Shown: positions 7,731 to 18,000 of the stretch, piece after piece | How the letters are laid out: each line of letters starts with the position of its first letter | Numbering within the stretch: the first letter of the stretch is position 1 | Source of the DNA: Roseateles subflavus | Lineage (GTDB): Bacteria; Pseudomonadota; Gammaproteobacteria; Burkholderiales; Burkholderiaceae_C | DNA length: 64,000 nucleotides | NCBI RefSeq assembly: GCF_030285365.1 | Contig: NZ_JASVDS010000002.1 | Location: 248,001-312,000, forward strand | Direction of reading: 5' to 3' | Program-made: the position numbers and the translations under genes | The notes under the pieces: generated by a model | The model's input: the letters and a program-made list of their open reading frames with translations, nothing else | Databases searched by the model: none | Told to the model about the DNA's origin: nothing

Positions 7731-10043
7731 TCAGGGGCGCCCGATGAAGAGATACACCGCGGTGTCGGTGGTCTTGCCCTTGCCGAGGCCGAGGTAGAGC
7801 GGGCCGAGGCCGGTGTCGGCGCCGATGAAGAGACTGCCGGCCAGCTTGAGCCCGCGCAGGCTCACGTTCTGGCGGGTGTCCCAGGCATTGCCGGCCTCCA
7901 GCGAGCCCCCCACGAAGAAGCCGCGCGTGAGCACCGGCGTCTGGGCGAGGCGCTGGTAGTACGTGACCCGCCCGAACAGCAAGGTGTTGCCCGTGAGCTG
8001 GCCCGGCTGGTAGCCCGAGAGCTGCTGGAATCCGCCCAGGCTGTAGGGCCCCTGGGCCGAGTCCTCGGGCTGGTGGGCGTTGAAGCCGCGCAGATGCAGG
8101 TTCAGCGTGTGGCGGCCGACGCTGGTCGCGAGCGTGCCCTGCAGCTCCGTGCGGCTGAAGGCGTCGCGCCGGCCGCCCGGCTGCGTCTGCGTGCCGGCGA
8201 TGTGCTCGAAGGTCGTGCGGTAGCCCCGCTGCGGGAAGTTGGCGAAGTCGAGCTGGTCCACCACCAGCTTCAGGCGCAGGCCCGTCTCCGTCCAGGTCTT
8301 GTCCAGGCGCTGCTGGTCGGCGTTGCCGAGCTGGCCCGGGTCGACGGTGATGAGGTCGGGGTGCACGCGCCAGTGCTCGCGCACGAGGCCCAGCCGCACC
8401 TCGCCCAGGCGGCCCCAGGGCTGGCCCACGTCCAGGCCGTAGGTCAGGCTCTTGCGGCCCAGCCGGGCGAGGCCCTGGCCCGTCTCGGCGTTGTAGAGGG
8501 TCAGGTTGTGCCGTTCGATCTCGCCCCAGCTGGAGACGAACCAGTCGTTGCTCGTGCCCAGCTTCTGGATGAGCGGGTGGTAGAGCTCGGTGTACAGGCG
8601 CGGCGTCTGGCCGATGGTGAGCTGGTTGCGCCACTCGGTGCCGTGCGGCGTCAGCCAGTGCCGGTTGTGGCTGATGCGCAGGTTGAAGGCGCTCTCGCCG
8701 TTGAAGTCCGTGCTGAGGTCGATGCCGGCGCGGAAGTAGTTCGGGCCCCAGGGCTTGTCTTCCATCGAGAAGACGAGCTGGTTGCCCTCGCTGTGTTCCT
8801 CGACGTGGTAGTCCACGCGGACGTAGTCGCCCGAGGACGCCAGGAAGCGCGCGTCACGCTCGGCGCGCTCGGCGTCGAAGACCTGCCCGGGACGCGTCTC
8901 CAGCTGGTCCTTGAAGCGCTCGGGGTTGGCCACCTCGCTGCCCACGAAGCTGATGCCCGCCAGTGCCGGCGCCGCGGGCTGCGTGCGGGTGCGGGCCAGC
9001 AGCCAGTCGGCATAGGCCTCCGGCGTGACAGCGAAGACGCGCAGCTGCGGCAGCGCCTGCTCGGCGGCGGCCTCGCCCAGCGCGATGAAATCCTTGCCGC
9101 GCTCGAAGTTGCCGGAGCCCAGGCCCTGGAGGCTGGGCGTGATCAGCAGGTCCTCCTGCCAGAGGCTGGCGATCGAGCGCTGGACGTTCTGCTCGGTGAG
9201 GATGTTGATCATCTGCGCCGTCACGCCCACCAGCGAGTTCAGCGAGTCGCGCCCGGACAGCGGCGTGCCGACGTTGATGGCGATCACGCGCTCGGCGCCC
9301 ATGCGGCGCGCCACGTCCACGGGCAGATTGTTGACGAGGCCGCCATCGCCCAGGATGCGCCCTTCGTCGCTCTCGACCGGCGCGAAGACGCCCGGCACGC
9401 TCATGCTGGAGCGCAGCGCCTGGGCGAGGTCACCGGACTCGGCCACCACCTGGGCGCCGGTTTCCATGTCCGTGGCGACGGCACGGAAGGGCGTGGGCAG
9501 CTGGTCGAAATGGTCGACGCTGCGCACCGGCAGCGTGAGGCGGCGCAGCAGGGCATCGAGGCCCCGGCTGGAGAGCGTGCTCTGGGGCACACGGACCTCG
9601 CCGCCCCGCAGCCCCAGCTCCAGCACGGCGGAGAACTCGAAGTCCTCCTCCTTGCGGCGCTGCGACAGCAGCTGGCGTTCGACGCGGCTGGCGAACATGC
9701 GGTCCCAGGCAATCTGCTGCAGCTCGCGCTCGAGCTCGCGGGCGTTCATGCCGCTGGCATAGAGGCCACCGATGATGGCGCCCATGGAGGTGCCGGCGAT
9801 GACGTCGACGGGGATGTGCTCGCGCTCGAGCACCTTCAGCACGCCCACGTGGGCCAGGCCGCGGGCGCCGCCGCCGGACAGCACGAGCCCGAGCCGTGGC
9901 CGCACCGTGTGGTCGGGCAAGGCCGCGGGGCCGGGCAGCTCGGGCGGGCGGGGCGGGGGCAGGGATTCGGCCCGGGCCGGCGCGAGCGGGCCCATGAGCA
10001 GGGCCAGCATCAGTGCTGGCAGACCCGGGTGTCGTGGCGGCAT
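7731..10043 (-). CDS. Patatin-like phospholipase with BamA-type outer-membrane domain (PlpD type)
   Basis: A predicted autosecreted lipase. Starting at the ATG at 10043 the protein is 770 residues: a signal peptide (LMLALLMGPLAPARA), a patatin domain with oxyanion loop GGGARG (57-62), nucleophile motif GTSMG (84-88, Ser86) and the DGG containing the catalytic Asp233, followed by a POTRA-like linker (about 330-410) and a C-terminal beta-barrel rich in alternating hydrophobic strands that ends in GKTTDTAVYLFIGRP. Serine-aspartate dyads of this kind cleave acyl esters of phospholipids, and PlpD-like proteins pass the patatin domain to the surface through their own barrel. A start further upstream would overlap the DUF1631 gene and lacks support; the chosen start lies 16 bases after that gene's stop, so the two are probably cotranscribed. 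Confidence 0.9.
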   Translation of the reverse strand: MPPRHPGLPALMLALLMGPLAPARAESLPPPRPPELPGPAALPDHTVRPRLGLVLSGGGARGLAHVGVLKVLEREHIPVDVIAGTSMGAIIGGLYASGMNARELERELQQIAWDRMFASRVERQLLSQRRKEEDFEFSAVLELGLRGGEVRVPQSTLSSRGLDALLRRLTLPVRSVDHFDQLPTPFRAVATDMETGAQVVAESGDLAQALRSSMSVPGVFAPVESDEGRILGDGGLVNNLPVDVARRMGAERVIAINVGTPLSGRDSLNSLVGVTAQMINILTEQNVQRSIASLWQEDLLITPSLQGLGSGNFERGKDFIALGEAAAEQALPQLRVFAVTPEAYADWLLARTRTQPAAPALAGISFVGSEVANPERFKDQLETRPGQVFDAERAERDARFLASSGDYVRVDYHVEEHSEGNQLVFSMEDKPWGPNYFRAGIDLSTDFNGESAFNLRISHNRHWLTPHGTEWRNQLTIGQTPRLYTELYHPLIQKLGTSNDWFVSSWGEIERHNLTLYNAETGQGLARLGRKSLTYGLDVGQPWGRLGEVRLGLVREHWRVHPDLITVDPGQLGNADQQRLDKTWTETGLRLKLVVDQLDFANFPQRGYRTTFEHIAGTQTQPGGRRDAFSRTELQGTLATSVGRHTLNLHLRGFNAHQPEDSAQGPYSLGGFQQLSGYQPGQLTGNTLLFGRVTYYQRLAQTPVLTRGFFVGGSLEAGNAWDTRQNVSLRGLKLAGSLFIGADTGLGPLYLGLGKGKTTDTAVYLFIGRP

Positions 10044-10059
10044 GCGGGGCGTCACGGGC

Positions 10060-12084
10060 TCAGGGCGCGTCGTCCAGGTCCTGCATGAGCGAGGAGACGG
10101 CCCGCTGCACAAGGGTGTCTTCCTCGAGTGCGGTGATCAGACCGTTGGCCAGCAGCTGCTCGATCGCACCGCGCGTGAGCGAGTGGCGCTCGTCGGCGTC
10201 CTGCCCGACGAAGAGGAAGAACTGCCGGCTCTCGCTGATCCAGGCCACCTGCGCGGTGATCCACTGGCTCTGCACGAACATGTGGTACCAGTTGCCCACC
10301 TGCAGATTGCCCATCCAGGCCTGCAGGGCGATGCGCGCATCGGGCGAACCGGCCTCGGAATACAGGCCCACCGGCACCGTCGGCAGCTCGCCGCGGTTGA
10401 CCTGGTCATGGGCCCAGCGCGAGGGCATCTGCGATTCGCGCTCGTTGAGCAGCTGCTGCAGCAGCTCCTCGGGGCTGAGGTCGCGGCGCGCGGCAGCCGC
10501 ACGGTCCGAGGGGGCCGGGTGGTGATGCGGGGGCAGGCCGCTGAGCACGCGACCGTGCTGGGTCATGAGGTCCTGCAGCACGACCTGGCGCTTGTCCGCC
10601 GGGAAGGCGATGAGCTCCATGCCGGACTCGACGCGCTGGATGAGCGCGGGAAGTCGGGTGCGCAGCTGGGCGCGAGCGGCCTCGCTCTGGCGCTGCTGCA
10701 GGCTGTCGAGCAACTCGTCCACCAGCTCGATGCTGGCTTCGGCCTGCGGGGCCTCGCGACCGTACAGCACCATGTTCTGCACGATCACCTCGACCCAGGG
10801 CTTGAGCAGGAACTTGCGCAGCGTGGGGCTCAGCGCCGTGTCGGAGAGCTGCTCCTTCAGCTGGCTCTGCAGCAGCTCCAGCCAGGCGGTGCGCTGGCTT
10901 TCGCGCTCCAGCGCGGCGAGGGCCGACGCACTGCGCTCGCCATGGCGGCTGGCCTGCTCGCGGATGTGCTGGTCGACGACGCCGAGCGCCTGCTGGAACT
11001 GCAGGCCCGTCAGCAGCGGGGCCTCGACCAGCTGCTGCACGATGCCGTTCATGACGTCGAGGAACTGGCGCAGGCGCTCGTCGTCGGCGCGCTTGAAGCC
11101 GGCGCCGTGACCGGCGACGCGATTGAGCAGGCTCCACACCGGGTGGTCCTGGCGGCGCAGCAGGCTCGGGTCGGTGCGGGACAGGCGCGCCACGGCCACC
11201 TGCAGACGCGACATCAGCGCCTTGACGGGCGGCAGCAGCTTGGGGTCGGCCAGGATCTGGTCATAGAGGCGGCTCAGCAGGTCGCCGCCGCCACGCAGCA
11301 GCGTGTTCGGGCCGAGCGCCTGCGAGGTGGAGTCGTGGCCGGGCTGGCGCAGGGTCTGCGGACGCGAGTTGATGGCGTCCACACGGCGGGCGAGCGTGTC
11401 CAGCGTCGGGGTGGCACCCGGCACCGCGGCCTGGCGCAGGCGGGCCTCGACGTCCCGGGTGCTGCCGATGCCGTAGCCCTCGACCAGCGGCGCCAGCTGG
11501 GCGCTGCGCATCTGTTCGCACAGGGTCTGGTAGATCTCGCCCAGCGCGGCCACCACATGGGGCGTGGCCACCTTGGTCATGGCGTAGCAGCCCTCGCCGT
11601 CGAGCTGGAGGTTCTGGATGGCCGTCACCACGGCATTGGCGAAGACGGCCGGCCGCAGCGGGTTGTCCTGCTTCATCGGCCGGGCGATGCCGCGCAGCGC
11701 CGCGAAGAAGTTCACCAGCTGATGCAGCTCCGGGCGGCTCTGCTCCTCGACGGCCGAGACCACATGGGCGATCGACACGTCCTGCAGCGCCTGCTTCTCG
11801 TCCACGAGGCTGAGCGACTGCAGGCCCAGCGGCGAGCCGCGGCGCTGCAGCGGGTCCTCGCCGTGGCGGGCGGCCTCCAGCAGGGGCTGGATGGCGGCCT
11901 GGAAGTCCGTGGGGAAGCGGCCCTTGCTGACGGCCCAGGCGTACTGCAGCGAGTGCAGCAGGGGATCTGACTTCAGGTCGTCCTGGATCTTGTGGGCCAC
12001 CGCATGGCTGAACGCGGGCATCCGGACGATGACCTCGTCGACCAGGGATTGAAGGCTCGGGGCGTGGGACATGATGTTCCGCAT
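10060..12084 (-). CDS. DUF1631 family protein
   Basis: A 674-residue (or 670 if the ATG at 12072 is used) soluble, largely helical protein of the DUF1631 family, which is widespread in beta- and gamma-proteobacteria and has no established biochemical role. Visible are long amphipathic helices rich in Leu/Gln/Arg, a conserved-looking central VVDQHIREQASRHGERS segment, and a C-terminal region (LPTVPVGLYSEAGSPDARIALQ...) followed by WYHMFVQSQWITAQVAWISE and FFLFVGQDADERHSL, a beta-rich section that resembles PilZ-like folds in pattern only. There is no signal peptide or membrane segment. It lies upstream of, and within 16 bases of, the patatin gene. I do not assign a function. Confidence 0.82.
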   Translation of the reverse strand: MRNIMSHAPSLQSLVDEVIVRMPAFSHAVAHKIQDDLKSDPLLHSLQYAWAVSKGRFPTDFQAAIQPLLEAARHGEDPLQRRGSPLGLQSLSLVDEKQALQDVSIAHVVSAVEEQSRPELHQLVNFFAALRGIARPMKQDNPLRPAVFANAVVTAIQNLQLDGEGCYAMTKVATPHVVAALGEIYQTLCEQMRSAQLAPLVEGYGIGSTRDVEARLRQAAVPGATPTLDTLARRVDAINSRPQTLRQPGHDSTSQALGPNTLLRGGGDLLSRLYDQILADPKLLPPVKALMSRLQVAVARLSRTDPSLLRRQDHPVWSLLNRVAGHGAGFKRADDERLRQFLDVMNGIVQQLVEAPLLTGLQFQQALGVVDQHIREQASRHGERSASALAALERESQRTAWLELLQSQLKEQLSDTALSPTLRKFLLKPWVEVIVQNMVLYGREAPQAEASIELVDELLDSLQQRQSEAARAQLRTRLPALIQRVESGMELIAFPADKRQVVLQDLMTQHGRVLSGLPPHHHPAPSDRAAAARRDLSPEELLQQLLNERESQMPSRWAHDQVNRGELPTVPVGLYSEAGSPDARIALQAWMGNLQVGNWYHMFVQSQWITAQVAWISESRQFFLFVGQDADERHSLTRGAIEQLLANGLITALEEDTLVQRAVSSLMQDLDDAP

Positions 12085-12233
12085 TATGAAGGCGGCATGA
12101 CACGGGAACGGGGGACGGTGGCGCTGTGCCTCGCCAATTGAGCGACAGAGTGCGCACCTGGGGGCGCACGCCCCTTCATGTGGGGGGGCCTTTCATCGGG
12201 GCGGCGGGCGGTCCGGAGCACGCGCCCATGAAA
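12085..12233. other. Intergenic stretch between groL terminator and DUF1631 gene
   Basis: This gap lies upstream of the DUF1631 gene and must carry its promoter, but I see no convincing -35/-10 pair. No coding signal was found. Confidence 0.5.
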
Positions 12234-12266
12234 AAACCCGCGAGGCCGGGTGGCCGTCGCGGGTTT
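12231..12266 (-). terminator. Intrinsic terminator of groSL
   Basis: About 40 bases beyond the groL stop, the minus strand forms a stem of AAACCCGCGA with TCGCGGGTTT (12257-12266 with 12234-12243), a 13-base loop, and continues into a run of six T (12236-12231). The loop can add a further GGCC pairing. This is a standard rho-independent terminator for the chaperonin operon. Confidence 0.88.
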
Positions 12267-12306
12267 CGAGGAGGCATCCGGCAGCGCTGCTGCCGGAGGG
12301 CCGGAC

Positions 12307-14078
<1,772 letters not shown>

Positions 14079-14127
14079 GAGGATCCCGAGCACCGCCCAA
14101 CGACGCCAGGCAGTCGCGCAGTAGCGA

Positions 14128-14418
14128 TTACTTGGCGACGACGGCGAAGAGGTCTTCTTCGCGCATGACCAGCAGCTCCTCGCCGTCGACCTTGACGGAC
14201 TGGCCGGAGTACTTGCCGAACAGCACGCGGTCACCGACAGCGACGTTCAGGGCCACGAAGTCGCCCTTGTCATTGCGCTTGCCAGGACCCACGGCCAGCA
14301 CTTCACCCTGGTCGGGCTTCTCGGCGGCGTTGTCCGGCAGGACGATGCCGGAGGCCGTCTTGGTTTCGTTTTCCAGGCGCTTAACGATCACGCGATCGTG
14401 CAGAGGACGCAGTTTCAT
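14128..14418 (-). CDS. groS: Co-chaperonin GroES (Cpn10)
   Basis: The 96-residue lid of the GroEL chamber. The ATG at 14418 follows an AGGAG ribosome-binding site, and the protein begins [18 protein letters not shown], the conserved first strand. The mobile loop [20 protein letters not shown], which binds GroEL, and the closing strands [20 protein letters not shown] and [13 protein letters not shown] are intact. An upstream in-frame extension would run through the CIRCE operator and is not real. The 5' leader is about 130 bases from the predicted transcription start. Expression should be heat-inducible through HrcA/CIRCE. Confidence 0.98.
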   Translation of the reverse strand: MKLRPLHDRVIVKRLENETKTASGIVLPDNAAEKPDQGEVLAVGPGKRNDKGDFVALNVAVGDRVLFGKYSGQSVKVDGEELLVMREEDLFAVVAK

Positions 14419-14524
14419 CACATCTCCTAGCTGAGAGTCTTGGGTCGTTGCGGGCCCCACGCCAACTGGCGGCGGGCCATCACATCGGGACAAACCGGCC
14501 GCGGCGGCTGCCGGGACCGAATTG

Positions 14525-14551
14525 TTAGCACTCGACATTCGAGAGTGCTAG
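14525..14551 (-). promoter_or_regulatory. CIRCE operator (HrcA site) of groSL
   Basis: TTAGCACTC, nine spacer bases, then GAGTGCTAG: the CIRCE consensus (TTAGCACTC-N9-GAGTGCTAA) with a single mismatch at the outermost base. It lies just downstream of the -10 box in the region where HrcA blocks groESL transcription at normal temperature. Confidence 0.95.
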
Positions 14552-14560
14552 CAGGAAAGG

Positions 14561-14588
14561 ATTATAGGGATGACCCGCGGCGTTTCAA
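14561..14588 (-). promoter_or_regulatory. Sigma-70-type promoter of groSL
   Basis: On the minus strand TTGAAA (14588-14583) and a consensus TATAAT (14566-14561) are separated by 16 bases. The predicted start of transcription falls at about 14553, immediately before CIRCE. No sigma-32-like consensus was noticed, consistent with control by HrcA. Confidence 0.85.
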
Positions 14589-15019
14589 GAGGCGCCCGTG
14601 AAGTCGCAGGGCCAAGGCGCCCACCCGCTGGGCACAGGACGGCACGGACAGCAGCCCCAGGCCCTGGGCGCCCACGCGGTGCAGCCGAGCCGCGCGCCCG
14701 GACGGCGGCGTCGTTCGAGCCAGGAGACCCGTGCGCCATCCCCAGCCCTGCTCATTGACGGGCGGGCGGACCCGGCGCCGGCCCGCGGGCTGCGCAAAAA
14801 TGAGGCAAAGTCTTCCGGTGCCTTGTGAATCAAGGACTTGCGGCCGCCCTCACCGGGCCACCCACACACTTGTCCACAGCGGGCGTGGATGAGCGTGCCG
14901 GCGCCGCGGGCGACGGATACGCCTGCTTGCGACTGTTTCTGCGCGCGCAATGCGGGCGCAAAGGGCCGGCAATTGCAGCCGCCGAGCATGCGCTCTCCCA
15001 TTCCACGAGGAGAACGACG
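14589..15019. other. Intergenic region groS promoter to hydrolase gene
   Basis: About 430 bases between the divergent groS promoter and the hydrolase start. A reading frame in the last part continues into the hydrolase but shows no conserved features. The region must hold the hydrolase promoter, which I could not identify. No repeat or RNA gene was seen. Confidence 0.5.
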
Positions 15020-16351
15020 ATGAAGCATGGCAGGAACTGGCCCCACCGGGCCCTCGCTGCGGGCCTGCTGGGTCTGGCGGCGGGCAGCGCACTGGCCGGC
15101 GGGGCCTGCACGCAGGTGCCGCTGCAGGCGGATGGCCACTACGACTTCCCGTCCTACTTGAAGCCCGCGCCGGGTGCCTACGGCCGCTGGATGTGGCAGT
15201 CGCGCGGCCTGTGCTACGCCGACGGCGCCGCCTGGATCGAGCGGAAGTACGGCACCGACCAGGACACCGCCTACGACCAGCGCTTCGAGATGTACCGCAG
15301 CAGCGCCCTGCCCAAGCGCCAGGCCCTGCCGCTGATCCTCTGGGCGCATCCCAGCGGCCCCACCCAGATCATGATCGAGGGCAATGCCCCGCCCGGCGAG
15401 ACCTCGCCGCTGATGGAGAAGCTGGTCGTGCCGGCCGTCAACGCCGGCTTCGCCTTCATGTCGGTGCAGTTCCGCCATCCGCGGGCCAGCCAGTCGGTCG
15501 ATCCCCGCAAGTTCGACCCGCAGGTGCCGCATACCGACATTGCCGAGGCCGTTCAGTGGGTGCGCTCGCGCGCCGCGGATCTCGGGGTGGATCCGGACAA
15601 CATCTTCCTGCTGGGCCAGTCCCGCGGCTCGCTGGCGCTGCTCAATGCCTTCCTGCCGGACCTGCGCGATCGCAGCCGTGCGGACTGGCGCGCGGAGTCC
15701 TCGAAGCCCCGGGCGGTCTTCGTGGCCCAGGCCCAGACGACCTACGAGCATGCGGCGCTGCGGGACGGCTTCATCCTGCCGACGGCGACCGTGCCCGTGC
15801 CGCCTCTGACACAGCCCGGCTTCGACTACCGCGCCTACCTGGATCGCAACGATCCGGCCTTCATCGATCCTGGCAGCGCCCTCGCGGCGCTGGACCTCGG
15901 GGATCCGCCCTTCTGGATGCGCTACGAGCGCGCGCCCACGGACCATGGCAACCTCGCCGTTGTGCCCCTGGGCAGCCGCGTGGCCGCCGAGGGGCGGGAC
16001 CCGATGAAGGAGGGGGTCTGCTACGAGCCGGCCGCCGCCGACTACCCCTTGCTGGCCGACAGCGGCTGCTTCGACGAGCACCATCCCAACTTCGGCGCGG
16101 CGCTGGCGGCCCGCTTCCTGGCCCTGCAGCCCACGGCGGAGCAGCGGCGGGCCGTCGGCATCCAGTACGGACCGCGGCAGGCGACCCAGCGCCAGCTCGA
16201 CAAGGTGTCCGCGCAGTTCTACGACCACTACACCTGCTTTTTCATCCAGAACCTGACGCCGGCCGGCGCGGTGCTTCGCGCGCAGGCCGTGCCGGAGGCG
16301 CTGTCGCCCAGCTGCCGGATCACCGACTGGCCGTGGCCGCCCAAGCCCTGA
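15020..16351 (+). CDS. Secreted alpha/beta-hydrolase family protein
   Basis: A 443-residue predicted extracytoplasmic hydrolase. The ATG at 15020 is preceded by GAGGAG and begins a signal peptide (KHGRNWPHRALAAGLLGLAAGSALAGG). The body has the alpha/beta-hydrolase order: an LILWAHPSGP strand-loop that may form the oxyanion hole, a VDPDNIFLLGQSRGSLALL nucleophile elbow with Ser201 in GQSRG, and a late DEHHPNFG that may supply the histidine. Several cysteines (CTQ, CYADG, CYEP, CFDEHH, CFFIQN, CRITD) suggest periplasmic disulphides. It lies alone between groS (divergent) and gshA (convergent). Substrate unknown; a secreted esterase or peptidase is most likely. Confidence 0.8.
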   Translation: MKHGRNWPHRALAAGLLGLAAGSALAGGACTQVPLQADGHYDFPSYLKPAPGAYGRWMWQSRGLCYADGAAWIERKYGTDQDTAYDQRFEMYRSSALPKRQALPLILWAHPSGPTQIMIEGNAPPGETSPLMEKLVVPAVNAGFAFMSVQFRHPRASQSVDPRKFDPQVPHTDIAEAVQWVRSRAADLGVDPDNIFLLGQSRGSLALLNAFLPDLRDRSRADWRAESSKPRAVFVAQAQTTYEHAALRDGFILPTATVPVPPLTQPGFDYRAYLDRNDPAFIDPGSALAALDLGDPPFWMRYERAPTDHGNLAVVPLGSRVAAEGRDPMKEGVCYEPAAADYPLLADSGCFDEHHPNFGAALAARFLALQPTAEQRRAVGIQYGPRQATQRQLDKVSAQFYDHYTCFFIQNLTPAGAVLRAQAVPEALSPSCRITDWPWPPKP

Positions 16352-16366
16352 GCAGGCGGCGGCCCG

Positions 16367-17908
16367 TCAGGCCTGGAGCTTCGACGGGGCCAGGTATTGC
16401 TGCCGGAAATCCTCGAAGCTCAGCGTGTCCGCCGCCTCGACGGCGGCCTGCTCCGCCAGCGATTGCCGGGCGGCCTCGGCGAACGCCGCCTGGCGCTCGG
16501 CGCTGAGCGGCTGGGCCCGCAGGTGCGCACGGGCCTGGGCCGAGCAATGGGCGATGAAGCGGATGTGCGAGTGCTCGAACTCGTTCGTCATCGCGGCCAG
16601 CACGCGGGCGGACGGCAGCTGCTCCGGATGATCGAAGCGCTCGCGGGCCACCGCCAGGGCCTGGCGGTAGGCCTCGCCGCCCAGCTGCTGGTCGAGATGG
16701 ACGCTCAGCGGCCCCAGCGCCTCCAGCAGCTCCGCCGCCCAGTCGCGCAGCAGCACCGGCCGGCCGGCGCGCTCCAGCATCAGGCCGGGCTCGCGCCCGC
16801 GCGAGGCCGTCAGCTGCTGGTTGCGGGCCAGGGCGATGATCTCCTCGGGCGTGTCCGGCGGGCTGTCGGAGAGCAGGCAGTGCAGCAGGAACAGGTCGAT
16901 GAAGCGCATCGTCGCGGCACTGATGCCGACGGGCTCGAAGGGATCGAGGTCCATGCAGCGCACCTCGACGTACTCCACGCCGCGCTCGCGCAGCGCGTGC
17001 AGCGGGCGCTCGCCGCTGCGGATCACGCGCTTGGGGCGGATGGTGCCGTAGAACTCGTTCTCGATCTGCAGCAGGCTGGTCGAGAGCTGGTTGTACTCGC
17101 CACCCGGGTTGCGGATGCCGATGGCCTCGTAGGCCGGGTAGGGGCGCAGCAGCGCGTCCTGCAGCGAGGCGGCATAGCCTTCGAGGCTGTTGTAGCTGAC
17201 GGCCAGCGACGACTGCGCATCGCTCTGGTAGCCCAGCCGGCCCATGCGCAGCGACGTGGCGTAGGGCAGGTGCAGCGTACCGCAGGACGTGCCGCCCGCA
17301 CCGGGCGCCGGGAGCGGCTGCAGACCGTGGTCGCGCCCCTCGACGAAGCTCGAGCACAGCGCCGGCGAGGCCCCGAAGAGCAGCAGCAGCAGGAAGCTGT
17401 GGCGGCGGAAGTTGCGGATCAGGTCGAAGTACTGCGCGCTGCTGATGCCGGGCAGCGACCAGTTGTAGTGGATGCCCGAGATCGTCTGCATGCGCCGGCC
17501 GTAGCGGTGGCCGAGGCCCATGCGGTAGACACTCTTGGCGCGGCCGATGTTGGAGTGGCCGTAGTGGCCGATGGGGATGGTCTCGTCCGCGGGCAGGAAG
17601 CAGGGCATGCTCGAGGCCCACATCATCTCCGGGCCCAGCAGCGCGTCCACGGCCTGGTGGATCTCGGTCAGCTCGGCGGCACAGGCCTCGGCGGAGCCGT
17701 GCACGCCCGTGATGAGCTCCAGCTGGCTTTCGCTGAAGTCCGTGGTGACTTGGGGATGTGTCAGTGCGGAGCCCAGGCCCAGCGGGTGAGGCGTCATGGC
17801 CAGGGAGCCCTCTGGCAGAGTGCGCAGGCTTTCCTTTTCCACGCCGCGACGCATGCCTTGCAGTCGCTCGCGGTCCAGTGCTTCCAGTCGCTGCGGCCAG
17901 TTGTTCAA
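16367..17908 (-). CDS. gshA: Glutamate-cysteine ligase (type I)
   Basis: First enzyme of glutathione synthesis, joining glutamate and cysteine with ATP in the cytoplasm. The 513-residue protein is of the enterobacterial GshA type: RGVEKESLRT near the N-terminus, TDFSESQLELITGV, MPCFLPADETIPIGHYG and the SGIHYNWSLP block are all family signatures for the ATP/glutamate site. The start codon is TTG at 17908 with a GAGGAG Shine-Dalgarno about 6 bases before it; no upstream ATG fits. The gene is convergent with the hydrolase gene (15 bases between stops) and stands alone upstream. A rare start codon may hold expression down. Confidence 0.96.
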   Translation of the reverse strand: MNNWPQRLEALDRERLQGMRRGVEKESLRTLPEGSLAMTPHPLGLGSALTHPQVTTDFSESQLELITGVHGSAEACAAELTEIHQAVDALLGPEMMWASSMPCFLPADETIPIGHYGHSNIGRAKSVYRMGLGHRYGRRMQTISGIHYNWSLPGISSAQYFDLIRNFRRHSFLLLLLFGASPALCSSFVEGRDHGLQPLPAPGAGGTSCGTLHLPYATSLRMGRLGYQSDAQSSLAVSYNSLEGYAASLQDALLRPYPAYEAIGIRNPGGEYNQLSTSLLQIENEFYGTIRPKRVIRSGERPLHALRERGVEYVEVRCMDLDPFEPVGISAATMRFIDLFLLHCLLSDSPPDTPEEIIALARNQQLTASRGREPGLMLERAGRPVLLRDWAAELLEALGPLSVHLDQQLGGEAYRQALAVARERFDHPEQLPSARVLAAMTNEFEHSHIRFIAHCSAQARAHLRAQPLSAERQAAFAEAARQSLAEQAAVEAADTLSFEDFRQQYLAPSKLQA

Positions 17909-18000
17909 GAGGGGCTCCTCGTCTCGTTGTGGACCGCGAACTTAACAGATGCCGATGGCGCCTGCTTGACTGTGGACATGGCACTGTGTGCTAGTTGACT

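Noticed and set aside
14825..15019. N-terminal extension of the secreted hydrolase
   Set aside because: The ATG at 15020 has a strong GAGGAG site and begins a signal peptide; an extension would bury that signal inside the protein.
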